Positions 8,723 to 17,140 of a DNA stretch of 64,000 nt are shown piece by piece. This stretch comes from an uncultured Paracoccus sp. (GTDB lineage: Bacteria > Pseudomonadota > Alphaproteobacteria > Rhodobacterales > Rhodobacteraceae), in contig NZ_CAMEFG010000006.1 in assembly GCF_945915435.1 (NCBI RefSeq), positions 29,467 to 93,466 on the forward strand. Direction: 5' to 3'. The notes beneath the pieces are model-generated. The model searched no databases. It was not told the DNA's origin and saw only the letters and a program-made list of their open reading frames with translations. The translations under genes were made by a program, and so were the position numbers. Numbering within the stretch: the first letter of the stretch is position 1; each line of letters opens with the position of its first letter.

Positions 8723-10477
8723 ATGAACGCCAATTCCATTCCTGCCGGGCGGGCAGGGCCGGGGGACGGCATTCCCACCCCGCCGCCGAAGATCCGCCAC
8801 CGGGGCGATGCCCGCCTGTATCGCGCCATCACCATCGCCCTTCTGGCCATCGCCGTCATGGCGCCGGTAGGTCTGATCATCTATCAGAGCTTTCTGGACG
8901 GACCGTTCTTCAGTCCCCGTTCGACGCTCGGCCTCAGCGCCTATGGCTATGTGCTGACCGACCCGATGTTCTGGGAAGCACTGTGGACCACCACCGTCTT
9001 TGCGTTCGGCATGGTCGCGATCGCGGTTCCGCTGGGCGGGTTGCTGGCCTTCCTGCTGACCCGGACCGATATCCGGCTGAAGCGGACGCTGGAAATCCTG
9101 GTGCTGGTGCCGATGTTCATCTCGTCCATCGTGCTGGCCTTCGGCTATACCGTCTCGGTCGGGCCATCGGGCTTCGTGTCGATGTGGATGCGCAGCGTCC
9201 TGGGCTTCGTGCCGTGGAACCTCTATTCGCTGCCCGGCATCATCCTGATCGCCGGTCTCAGCCATGTGCCGCATGTCTATCTCTATGTCTCGGCGGCGAT
9301 GCGCAACCTGCCCTCGGACCTGGAAGAGGCCGCGCGCACGGTCGGGGCCAGCATCTGGCAGGTCTCGCGCGATGTCACCCTGCCGATGGTGCTGCCGGCG
9401 CTGATCTTTGCTGCCGCGCTGAACCTGCTCTTGGGCTTCGAGACCTTCGGCATTCCGCTGGTGCTGGGCGATCCGAACGGGATCCTGGTGCTGACCACCT
9501 ATATCTACAAGCTGACGACGCTGTTCGGCGTGCCGACCTATCAGCTGATGGCGGTGGTCGCGGTGGTGCTGATCCTGATCACGCTGCCGCTTGTCTTCTT
9601 CCAGCGCCGCCTGCTGCGCAACAGCCGCCGCTACGCCGCGCTTGGGGGCAAGGGCGCGCGCGCGACTCCGCTGAAGCTGGGCGCGCGGGGACAGGCCATC
9701 GCGCTGTCGATCATCGGCTTCTGGCTGTTCGTGTCGGTCATCCTGCCCATCGGCGGCATCACCGTGCGCGCCTTCGTCAGCGCCTGGGGGCAGGGCATCA
9801 ACCTGTGGGATCACCTGACGCTGGCCAATTTCGACCGGATGCTCAGCGTGCCCAGCCTCAGCCGGGGGATCGTGAACACGCTGCTGCTCAGCGTCCTGGG
9901 CGGGGCTGCGGCGGTGTTCCTCTATCTGCTGATCGGCCTTGCCGGGCATCGCAACACCGGCCATAGCAACACGGTGCTGGACTATATCGTACTGCTGCCG
10001 CGCGCGCTGCCGGGGCTGGTGGTCGGCCTGGCCTTCTTCTGGGTGTTCCTGTTCGTGCCCTTCCTGACCCCGCTGCGGCCGACGCTGATCGCGCTGTTCG
10101 TGGCCTATATGATCGTCGGCCTGTCCTATGGTCTGCGGCTGCTGCAGGGGACGCTGATTCAGGTCGCACCCGAGCTTGAGGAATCCGCCCGCACCACCGG
10201 CGCTACCATCGGGCGCACCTGGCGCGACGTGGTCATTCCCATTGTGCGCCCCGGCCTGGCCGGCGCATGGGCGCTGATCATGATCATCTTCCTGCGCGAC
10301 TACGCCACCGGCGTCTACCTGATGGGTGCGGGGACCGAGGTGATCGGCTCGCTGATGGTAACCCTGCTGCAAACCGGGGCGATGGATACGATTGCCGCGC
10401 TGGCCTTCATCTCGATCATCATGACCGCCGCCGGCCTGACCCTTGCCCTTCGACTGGGAGCGAAAATCCATGACTGA
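8723..10477 (+). CDS. Fused two-domain ABC importer permease (FbpB/PhnV type)
   Basis: 584-residue inner-membrane protein with two homologous binding-protein-dependent permease domains, each with about six membrane segments. The EAA loops that contact the ATPase are visible twice: DLEEAARTVGASIWQVSRDV in the first half and ELEESARTTGATIGRTWRDV in the second. It starts with a hydrophilic proline/glycine-rich tail before the first membrane helix (ITIALLAIAVMAPVGLII). It ends eight bases inside the ATPase gene, indicating translational coupling. It forms the translocation channel for the ligand captured by the 7570-8661 product. Confidence 0.92.
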   Translation: MNANSIPAGRAGPGDGIPTPPPKIRHRGDARLYRAITIALLAIAVMAPVGLIIYQSFLDGPFFSPRSTLGLSAYGYVLTDPMFWEALWTTTVFAFGMVAIAVPLGGLLAFLLTRTDIRLKRTLEILVLVPMFISSIVLAFGYTVSVGPSGFVSMWMRSVLGFVPWNLYSLPGIILIAGLSHVPHVYLYVSAAMRNLPSDLEEAARTVGASIWQVSRDVTLPMVLPALIFAAALNLLLGFETFGIPLVLGDPNGILVLTTYIYKLTTLFGVPTYQLMAVVAVVLILITLPLVFFQRRLLRNSRRYAALGGKGARATPLKLGARGQAIALSIIGFWLFVSVILPIGGITVRAFVSAWGQGINLWDHLTLANFDRMLSVPSLSRGIVNTLLLSVLGGAAAVFLYLLIGLAGHRNTGHSNTVLDYIVLLPRALPGLVVGLAFFWVFLFVPFLTPLRPTLIALFVAYMIVGLSYGLRLLQGTLIQVAPELEESARTTGATIGRTWRDVVIPIVRPGLAGAWALIMIIFLRDYATGVYLMGAGTEVIGSLMVTLLQTGAMDTIAALAFISIIMTAAGLTLALRLGAKIHD

Positions 10478-11546
10478 ACTCATCGTCGAAAATGTCCAGA
10501 AATGGCTGGGCGGCCTTCAGATCCTGAAAGGCGCCTCGCTGAGCGCCGAGCGCGGATCGATCATGGCGCTGCTGGGTGCCTCGGGTTCGGGCAAGACCAC
10601 GCTCTTGCGCTGCATCGCGGGGCTGGAACAGCCCGAGATCGGCCATATCAGGATCGGCGACAAGGTGGCGCTGGACAGCGAAAAACGCATCCAGTTGCCG
10701 CCCGAACAGCGCAATATCGGGCTGGTGTTCCAGTCCTATGCGCTGTGGCCGCACCGCACCGTCAAGGAAAACGTGGGCTACGGCCTGAAGCTGCGCGGCG
10801 TCAACGCCGCCGAGACGGGCAAGCGCATCCAGCATATTCTGGACCGTCTTGGCCTTGGCCATCTGGCTGACCGCTATCCCAGCCAGTTGTCGGGCGGGCA
10901 GCAGCAGCGGGTCGCGATCTGCCGGGCGCTGGTCTATGAGCCGCGCGTGCTGCTGCTGGACGAGCCGCTGTCGAACCTCGACGCCAAGCTGCGCGAAGAG
11001 GCGCGTTACTGGATCCGCAAGCTGATCCTGGACCTGGAGATCTGCGCCATCCTTGTGACCCATGACCAGACCGAGGCGCTGGCGGCGGCCGATCACATCC
11101 TGCTGTTGGAAAATGGCCGCATCGTGCAGGACGGTTCCCCGCATGACATCTACACCAACCCGACCAGCTTCTATGCGGCGGATTTCCTTGGCGCGAACAA
11201 TATCGCGCGCGGCAAGGTGCTGACGCTGAACGGAAACGAGGTCCTGCTGGGTGGCGACGGCTGGCAGTTGAACGGCGCGGTGCGCGATCCGGCGGGACTT
11301 GCGCCGGGCGCGGATGCGCAGGCGGTGATCCGGGTCGAACGGGTCCGCGTTCTTCCCGAACCCGGTGCGGGCCGGATCGAGATGCAGCTTGACGACAGCC
11401 TCTATCTGGGCGACCGCTGGGAATACAGGCTGCGGCGCGGCGATTTCGCGCTGAAGGCCCACGGAGCGCACAGCCTGCCGGCCGGTCGCGTCTATGCCGA
11501 TATCCCGCCCGAACATGTCTGGGTGTTTCCCGGACAGGCCGCCTGA
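10470..11546 (+). CDS. ABC importer ATP-binding subunit (FbpC/PotA type)
   Basis: 358-residue ATPase. Walker A is LLGASGSGKTTLL, the signature is LSGGQQQRVAICRAL, Walker B is VLLLDEPLSNLD, and the H-loop is ILVTHDQTEAL. The C-terminal 110 residues form a TOBE-type regulatory region typical of importers for ions, polyamines and phosphonates. The ATG at 10470 overlaps the end of the permease gene by eight bases. It powers the importer encoded immediately upstream. The family does not fix the ligand. Confidence 0.93.
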   Translation: MTELIVENVQKWLGGLQILKGASLSAERGSIMALLGASGSGKTTLLRCIAGLEQPEIGHIRIGDKVALDSEKRIQLPPEQRNIGLVFQSYALWPHRTVKENVGYGLKLRGVNAAETGKRIQHILDRLGLGHLADRYPSQLSGGQQQRVAICRALVYEPRVLLLDEPLSNLDAKLREEARYWIRKLILDLEICAILVTHDQTEALAAADHILLLENGRIVQDGSPHDIYTNPTSFYAADFLGANNIARGKVLTLNGNEVLLGGDGWQLNGAVRDPAGLAPGADAQAVIRVERVRVLPEPGAGRIEMQLDDSLYLGDRWEYRLRRGDFALKAHGAHSLPAGRVYADIPPEHVWVFPGQAA

Positions 11547-11572
11547 CTTCGGCGCTTTCCAAGGACCCCGCC

Positions 11573-12229
11573 ATGACCACCCGCATTGCCCTGATCCATG
11601 CCACCCCCGTCGCCGTCGATCCGATTCATGCCGCCTTCGCGCGCGGCTGGCCGCAGGCCGCGCCGATCGACATCATGGATTACAGCCTCGCGCCCGACCG
11701 GGCCGCCAGCGATACGTTGACCCCCGCCATCGCCCAGCGGATCGGGGCGCTTGCCCGCTACGGCGCCAGCACCGGGGCGCGGGCGGTGCTGTTCACCTGC
11801 TCGGCCTTCGGCAGCGCCATCGAGGCGGCGGCAGAGGCCAGCCCGGTGCCGGTGCTGAAACCCAACGAGGCGATGTTCCAGGCCGCCATCCGCGCGGGCG
11901 GGCGCGTCGCGATGATCTATACGTTCCCGCCCGCCGCCGCCTCGATGGAGGCAGAATTCCGGGCCGAGGCCGCACGGCTGAACCCCGGCGCCAGCCTGAC
12001 CCCGATCCCGGCCCCCGGCGCCATCGAGGCGATCAGGGCGGGTGATATCGCCACCCACAACCGGCTGGTGGCCGAGGCCGCACAGGGCCTGACGGGTTTC
12101 GACGCGATCACGCTGGCGCATTTTTCGACGGCCAATGCGCTGGACGCGGTGCAGGCGGTGACGGAGACCCCCGTCTTTGCCAGCCCCCCGGCGGCGGTCG
12201 CGAAGCTGAAGGCGATGCTGGACGAATAG
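11573..12229 (+). CDS. Aspartate/glutamate racemase-superfamily protein
   Basis: 218 residues of the Asp/Glu/hydantoin racemase fold. The first catalytic cysteine region is LFTCSAFGSAIEAA and the substrate-binding Asn follows in VLKPNEAMF. The second catalytic position is not a clear Cys (ITLAHFSTANALD), so a two-cysteine racemase mechanism is doubtful and an isomerase, decarboxylase or maleate-isomerase-like role is possible. It sits between the ABC ATPase and the OtnK-like kinase, in the place where an isomerase (OtnI/OtnH) occurs in four-carbon acid-sugar operons. That functional link is inference. Confidence 0.72.
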   Translation: MTTRIALIHATPVAVDPIHAAFARGWPQAAPIDIMDYSLAPDRAASDTLTPAIAQRIGALARYGASTGARAVLFTCSAFGSAIEAAAEASPVPVLKPNEAMFQAAIRAGGRVAMIYTFPPAAASMEAEFRAEAARLNPGASLTPIPAPGAIEAIRAGDIATHNRLVAEAAQGLTGFDAITLAHFSTANALDAVQAVTETPVFASPPAAVAKLKAMLDE

Positions 12230-12256
12230 GCCCGCGCAAGAACAAAGGGGGAAGCC

Positions 12257-13510
12257 ATGCTCATCGGGGTGATCGCGGACGATTTTACCGGGGCGAGCGA
12301 CATCGCCAATACGCTGGCCAGGGGGCATGCGGACAGCCCCGGCCTGCGTGTGGTGCAATATATGGGCATTCCCGACCGGCTCGCCGATCCCGGCGTCGAG
12401 GCCGGGGTGGTGTCGCTGAAAAGCCGCTCGATCCCTGCGCCCGAGGCGGTGCGGGATTCGCTGGCCGCGCTGGACTGGCTGCTGGCGCAGGGCTGCCGGC
12501 AGATCGTGTTCAAATATTGCTCGACCTTCGATTCCACGCGGGAAGGCAATATCGGCCCGGTGGCGCAGGCGCTGGCCGAGCGGCTGGATGCGGGCGGCGT
12601 GGTCGTCTGCCCGGCCTTTCCGACGATGGGGCGGACGATCTGTCAGGGGCACCTGTTCGTCCATGACCGCCTGCTCAGCGAAAGCGGGATGCAGGACCAC
12701 CCGCTGACGCCGATGACCGACCCGGATATCCGCCGTTGGCTGTCCCATCAGGTGCCGGGGCCGGTCGGGCTGGTGCCTGCGCCGGTCGTGCGGCAGGGCG
12801 CAGATGCGATCCGGCGGGCACTGGCCGACAGCGGCGCCACGCTGGCCGTGGTCGATGCCATCGACGATGGCGACCTGATGGCGATCGGCCGGGCCGTCGC
12901 CGGGGCACGGCTGGTCACCGGCGGGTCGGGTATCGCGCTTGGCCTTGCGCGCAACTTCCCCGGTGCGGGTCAGGGCGATGTGGCGCAGCACCTGGTGAAC
13001 GAGGGGCCGGGCGCGATCCTTGCCGGAAGCTGCTCGGGCATGACGCGCCGCCAGATCGAGGCGCACCGGCGCACTCATCCGGTGCTGGAGATCGAGGTCG
13101 AGGCGGTGATGCAGGATCGCCTGGGTGCCGGCGAAGTCGCCGCTTTCCTGCTGGATCGCCTTGGCGCGGCGCCCCTTGCCTTTTCCTCGGGCGATCCCGC
13201 GCAGGTGGCGGCGATGCAGGCACGCCACGGGCGCGAGGCGGTGGCCGCCCGGCTCGATGCGCTTTTCGGCGATGTGGCGCGCCGGCTGGTCGCGGCGGGC
13301 GTCGGGCGGCTGGTCGTCGCGGGGGGCGAGACCTCGGGTGCGGTGGTCTCGGCACTGGGCATCGGCGCGCTCGGGATCGGTCCCGAGATCGCGCCGGGCG
13401 TGCCGGTCCTGATCTCGGCGGACGGCCTGTCGCTGGCGCTGAAATCGGGCAACTTCGGGGGCGAGGATTTCTTCGTCCGCGCATTGGACGTGATGAAAGG
13501 CGAACCATGA
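12257..13510 (+). CDS. otnK: Four-carbon acid-sugar kinase (DUF1537 / 3-oxo-tetronate kinase OtnK-like)
   Basis: 417-residue kinase opening with GVIADDFTGASDIANTLARG, the hallmark of the four-carbon acid-sugar kinase family, whose members phosphorylate D-threonate, D-erythronate or 3-oxo-tetronates. The C-terminal nucleotide-binding domain shows VVAGGETSGAVVSALG and ALKSGNFGGEDFF. AAGGGGGAAGCC precedes the ATG. Its stop overlaps the start of the following aldolase-family gene (ATGA), so the two are probably made in fixed ratio. In characterised systems the phosphorylated 3-oxo acid is decarboxylated by OtnC to dihydroxyacetone phosphate, which fits the next gene. Confidence 0.88.
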   Translation: MLIGVIADDFTGASDIANTLARGHADSPGLRVVQYMGIPDRLADPGVEAGVVSLKSRSIPAPEAVRDSLAALDWLLAQGCRQIVFKYCSTFDSTREGNIGPVAQALAERLDAGGVVVCPAFPTMGRTICQGHLFVHDRLLSESGMQDHPLTPMTDPDIRRWLSHQVPGPVGLVPAPVVRQGADAIRRALADSGATLAVVDAIDDGDLMAIGRAVAGARLVTGGSGIALGLARNFPGAGQGDVAQHLVNEGPGAILAGSCSGMTRRQIEAHRRTHPVLEIEVEAVMQDRLGAGEVAAFLLDRLGAAPLAFSSGDPAQVAAMQARHGREAVAARLDALFGDVARRLVAAGVGRLVVAGGETSGAVVSALGIGALGIGPEIAPGVPVLISADGLSLALKSGNFGGEDFFVRALDVMKGEP

Positions 13511-14145
13511 CCCAAGACGAACTGCGCGAGGAACTGGTCCGCCTGTCGCGCTCGCTTTACGACCGCGGCTTTTCGGTCGGTTCGGCGGGCAATATCAGCG
13601 TGGCGGTGCCGGACGGCTGGCTGATGACGCCGACGAATTCCTGCCTGGGCTTTCTCGACGCCGACCGCATCTCGCGGCTGGACCGGAACTGGAACCATGT
13701 CGGTGGCGACAAGCCCTCGAAAGAGGTGTTCCTGCACCGCGCCTTCTACGAGACCCGCCCCGACACCGGCGCGGTGGTGCATCTGCATTCGACCTGCGCG
13801 ACGGCGCTGTCCTGCCTCGACGATGTGGACCCGCAGGATGCGATCCCGCCGCTGACCCCCTATGTGGTGATGCGCGTGGGCCGCGTGCCGCTGCTGCCCT
13901 ATGTCATGCCGGGCGATCCGGTCTCGGGCGATCTGATCCGGGGGCTGGAGGGACGGCATGCCGCGGTGCTGCTGGCCAATCACGGCCCGGTCGTTTCGGG
14001 CCGGGACCTGCGTTCTGCGGTTCATGCCGCCGAAGAGCTTGAGGAAACCGCAAAGCTTGCCATCCTGCTGGCGGGCCGGGGGGTGCGGCTGTTGAAGGAT
14101 TCGGATATCAAGGCGTTGAAGGCCCGTTATGCCGCCATGCGATAG
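13507..14145 (+). CDS. otnC: Class II aldolase/adducin family, probable 3-oxo-tetronate 4-phosphate decarboxylase (OtnC-like)
   Basis: 212 residues with the zinc-dependent aldolase layout: FSVGSAGNISV for phosphate binding, VVHLHSTCATALS giving two metal-ligand histidines (HLH), and a later histidine in LLANHGPVVSG. The close relatives OtnC and fuculose-phosphate aldolase share this pattern. Coupling to an OtnK-like kinase supports the decarboxylase assignment. The product would be dihydroxyacetone phosphate feeding central metabolism. L-fuculose or ribulose phosphate aldolase activity cannot be excluded by sequence alone. Confidence 0.85.
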   Translation: MTQDELREELVRLSRSLYDRGFSVGSAGNISVAVPDGWLMTPTNSCLGFLDADRISRLDRNWNHVGGDKPSKEVFLHRAFYETRPDTGAVVHLHSTCATALSCLDDVDPQDAIPPLTPYVVMRVGRVPLLPYVMPGDPVSGDLIRGLEGRHAAVLLANHGPVVSGRDLRSAVHAAEELEETAKLAILLAGRGVRLLKDSDIKALKARYAAMR

Positions 14146-14155
14146 GAGAAGCGAG

Positions 14156-14905
14156 ATGTTCGACGTTCTGGCCCCGACCGGGGAAATCCGCGTCGCGATT
14201 GCCGTGGGACCGACCAAATCCGCCGTCTGGACCCGCATCCCGGAAGGCGGCGCCGAACCCGAGGGCGTCACCGTCGATCTGGCCCGCCGCATCGGCGAGA
14301 TCACCGGCCTGCCGGTGCGGCTGGTGCAACTGTCCAGTTCCGCCCGGATCATCGCCACCGCAAATGACGGGATCTGGGACCTGTCCTTTGCCCCCGTCGA
14401 CGATGCGCGGCGCGAGGTGGTCGATTTCGGCCCGGCCTACCATGTCGGGGAAAGCAGCTATCTGGTGCGCGCGGACAGCCCCTTTGTCCGGGCCGGGGAC
14501 CTGCATCGCGCCGGTGTCACGATCATGGGCGTGGACGGGACCGCGACGATCCGCTCGGCCCGGAAGGCGGCGGCCGGGGCGCAGGTCACGGGCGCGGCGA
14601 CCCTGCCCGAGGCGGTCGCGGCGTTCGAGGCCGGGGATTGCGACGCGCTGGCCCTTGGCCGCCTGGCGCTTGACGACCTGCTGCGGCGCCTGCCCGGCAC
14701 GCGCATCACCCAAGGCAACTTCCATATTGCCCAGACCGCAGTCGCCATCCCCAAGGGCCGCCCCGAGGCGCTTGCCGCCGCCAGCGAGCTGATCGCGCGG
14801 ATGAAGGCCGAGGGCACGGTAGCGGGCAGCTTCCGCCGGCATGGCATGGCGGATGCGGTCATCCCGGAAACCCCGGACCAGACATCCGCGAATTCGCCTG
14901 CATGA
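14156..14905 (+). CDS. Solute-binding-protein-like protein (amino-acid type) without a visible signal peptide
   Basis: 249 residues matching the bacterial family 3 extracellular solute-binding fold (GEIRVAIAVGPTKSAVW, GVTVDLARRIGEITGLPV, WDLSFAPVDDARREVVDFG). The ATG at 14156 follows GGAGAA. The protein starts MFDVLAPTGEIRV with no hydrophobic leader, and the next upstream in-frame ATG adds only charged residues. It may therefore be a cytosolic ligand-binding or enzyme-like derivative, as in cyclohexadienyl dehydratase relatives. It closes the operon that starts at 6357. Function unknown. Confidence 0.7.
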   Translation: MFDVLAPTGEIRVAIAVGPTKSAVWTRIPEGGAEPEGVTVDLARRIGEITGLPVRLVQLSSSARIIATANDGIWDLSFAPVDDARREVVDFGPAYHVGESSYLVRADSPFVRAGDLHRAGVTIMGVDGTATIRSARKAAAGAQVTGAATLPEAVAAFEAGDCDALALGRLALDDLLRRLPGTRITQGNFHIAQTAVAIPKGRPEALAAASELIARMKAEGTVAGSFRRHGMADAVIPETPDQTSANSPA

Positions 14906-15252
14906 GCGCCACGGACAAGAGGCGCGGCATCGACGCCGGGCACGGCGATATGCGGAAACGGGTTTCCGGCCCGGCCCTCGGGCCTTGCCGCCCAAGGCCA
15001 TGCAGGAACGATGAGGTCGCCGAAATACGCCCGCCCGGCCCCGTCGATGCCGCCCGCCCGGCCCGGCCCCATTTCCCGGCTGCCGGGGCAGGCCTGTGCC
15101 TTTCCCCGAAGGCCCGACGACTGCCGGTGAAATCGCGCCGTATCAAGGCCTTTCGCGCTTCCGCAGGGTTCCGGCGCGGGTGTGCCGCGCCCTTCCTGGC
15201 CAGCCCGCCGAGGGTGATGCGCCCTGCGGCGGTAGGCCAGGGCTGATCCGAT
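14906..15252. other. Intergenic stretch between the organic-acid operon and the AbrB-family gene
   Basis: About 347 very GC-rich bases without a supported gene. Short complementary G/C stretches (for example the CCCGGCCCTCGGGCC area at about 14970-14985) could form hairpins and may end the upstream operon, but there is no U-rich tail. Confidence 0.35.
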
Positions 15253-16311
15253 ATGCGGGCGGGGTTGCAGCCGGTCGGTCGCAAGGCGTTCACGCTGTTG
15301 TTGGGCGTTGCGGGTGTCGCGGCCTTCCTGATGTTCGGCCTGCCGCTGCCCTTCCTGTTCGGTCCGATGGCGGCCTGCCTGATCGCCGCGCTTCTGGGCG
15401 TGCGGCTGGCCGGACCGGGGCGGGTCTCGGTGGCGGCGCGGACGGTGCTGGGGGTCGCGGTCGGCGCCTCGATCACCCCGGCGGTGGTCGAGCGGCTGCC
15501 GTCGATGCTGGCCTCGGTCGCGATCATTCCGCTTTATATCGCGGTCATCGGGCTTGTCGGGGTGCCCTTCTTCCGGCGGGTCTGCGGCTTCGATCCGGTT
15601 ACCGCCTTTTATGCCGCGATGCCGGGCGGGGCTGCCGACATGATCGTCTTCGGGCAAGAGGCCGGGGCGAACCCGCGCCAGCTTTCGCTGGTCCACGTCA
15701 CCCGGCTGATGGTCATCATGGTGGTCGCGCCCGTGATCCTCGTCAGGTTCTACGGTGTCAGCCTGTCGAACCCGGTCGGGCCGCCCGCGGCCGGCCTGCC
15801 GGGCGGTGAGCTTGCGCTGATGCTGGCCGCCGCCCTTCTGGGCTGGAAAGGGGCCGAGCGGATCGGGCTTTTCGGCGCGGCGATCCTTGGCCCGCTGATC
15901 GTCGCGGCGGCGCTTTCGCTGACCGGAGCCTTGCACCTGCGCCCGCCGCGTGAAGCGATGTGGGCTGCGCAATTCTTCATCGGTCTGGGCATCGGGGTCA
16001 GCTATGTGGGCGTCACCCTGCGCGAATTGCGCGACACGGTGGCGGGCGGTGCGGCATTCGTGCTGATCCTTGCGGCGCTGGCCGCGCTGGTGACCGAAAC
16101 CGTCACGCTGACCGGCATCGCCCCGCCGGTCGAAGCGTTTCTGGCCTTTGCGCCCGGCGGTCAGGCCGAGATGTCGATGCTGGCCATCATCGCCGGTGCC
16201 GATCTGGGCTTTGTCATCATCCACCATCTGACGCGGGTGGTGCTGGTCATCCTCGGCGCGCCCGTGGTGGCGCGCCGCTTCGCCCGCAGGGAAAGGACCC
16301 GCGATCCCTGA
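15253..16311 (+). CDS. AbrB-family (PF05145) integral membrane protein
   Basis: 352-residue, very hydrophobic protein with two repeated halves of about five membrane segments each. Each half has a glycine-rich re-entrant motif (FGPMAACLIAALLG and LGPLIVAAALSLTGA; YAAMPGGAADMIVFGQE and FAPGGQAEMSMLA), the pattern of the AbrB/YbgO-like membrane family once called ammonia monooxygenase. Despite the name it is not a DNA-binding protein. The transport role of the family is poorly known. It lies on the same strand as the preceding operon but 347 bases away, so co-transcription is uncertain. Confidence 0.82.
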   Translation: MRAGLQPVGRKAFTLLLGVAGVAAFLMFGLPLPFLFGPMAACLIAALLGVRLAGPGRVSVAARTVLGVAVGASITPAVVERLPSMLASVAIIPLYIAVIGLVGVPFFRRVCGFDPVTAFYAAMPGGAADMIVFGQEAGANPRQLSLVHVTRLMVIMVVAPVILVRFYGVSLSNPVGPPAAGLPGGELALMLAAALLGWKGAERIGLFGAAILGPLIVAAALSLTGALHLRPPREAMWAAQFFIGLGIGVSYVGVTLRELRDTVAGGAAFVLILAALAALVTETVTLTGIAPPVEAFLAFAPGGQAEMSMLAIIAGADLGFVIIHHLTRVVLVILGAPVVARRFARRERTRDP

Positions 16312-16318
16312 GCGGGCT

Positions 16319-16891
16319 TCAGGTCCGGGCCAGGTAGTCCACGCTCATTTCCGTCTTGCCCGAGGGAACGAGCTGCGGTCGGGCATCGCCCACCTGTTCG
16401 AATCCGGCGCCCAGCAGAACCCGCGCAGAGGCGGGGTTTTCCAGAACCGTCCGGGCGCGAAGCCGTTTCAGCCCCAGCCTGCGCGCCATCCCCAAAGCCA
16501 GCACCAGCGCGCGTCCCGAGACCTTGTTGCCGCGATGCTGCGGGGCGACCCAATAGCCGATCTCGGCATCCTCGGGCTGGATGTCGAAGAACACCAGGCT
16601 GCCCATGAACGCATCCGAACCCGCATCCGCGATGGTCAGCACCGCCAGCACGCCGTCGCGCAACCCGTCTGCAATCGCGCCCCGGATCATGTCGCGAACG
16701 ATCTGCGGCGTGTATTCGACCAGCGGCAGATGGGCGAAGCGCCTGACCATGTCGTCGCCCGTCCCGGCGGCATAACCCGCCGCATCGGCGTCCGACATGG
16801 CCCTGATCGTCACCGTGCCGTCCGAGACCGGCAGGACGGCCAGGAAGTTCCGGCTGGCCGCTGCGCCGGTGGTGTCGTCCGGGTTGCTCAT
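16319..16891 (-). CDS. GNAT-family N-acetyltransferase (RimJ/RimL type)
   Basis: 190 residues. The acetyl-CoA-binding region is recognisable from GYWVAPQHRGNKVSGRALVLAL (motif A, interrupted here by the R/QxxGxG-like loop) and from NPASARVLLGAGFEQVG, the usual RimJ/RimL ending. Earlier parts (VTIRAMSDADAAGYAAG) match the N-terminal strand of the family. Such enzymes acetylate protein N-termini, amino acids or small molecules. The target is unknown. It is convergent with the AbrB-family gene, with only seven bases between the stops. Confidence 0.85.
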   Translation of the reverse strand: MSNPDDTTGAAASRNFLAVLPVSDGTVTIRAMSDADAAGYAAGTGDDMVRRFAHLPLVEYTPQIVRDMIRGAIADGLRDGVLAVLTIADAGSDAFMGSLVFFDIQPEDAEIGYWVAPQHRGNKVSGRALVLALGMARRLGLKRLRARTVLENPASARVLLGAGFEQVGDARPQLVPSGKTEMSVDYLART

Positions 16892-17140
16892 TCATGCCTC
16901 CGTTTCCATGTCCTTCGTTTCTATCAGAACCGGACCCTGCCGGGCAAATCGCCGCTGTCCGGCCCGCTGCCCCGCGCAGGCCGAAATCCGAAAAGATAGA
17001 TCGGCATTCCGAAGCGGACCCGCCCGCCAGCCCGCCGCGGATGTTGCGGTCCCCTGCCGTTCCTTCGTAGCATCGAAACCGACAGGCCCTTGGGGGTGGC
17101 AAAGCCGCCGGTCGGGGCGCGACAAGTCAGGATAGGACCC

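Noticed and set aside
5841..10483. Very long antisense frames opposite the dehydrogenase, binding protein and permease genes
   Set aside because: High GC suppresses stop codons in the antisense frame; text is Arg/His/Gln-rich without motifs, while the sense strand encodes recognisable families.
11573..12229. Naming this gene as a glutamate racemase (murI)
   Set aside because: Only one of the two catalytic cysteines is evident and the operon context is catabolic.
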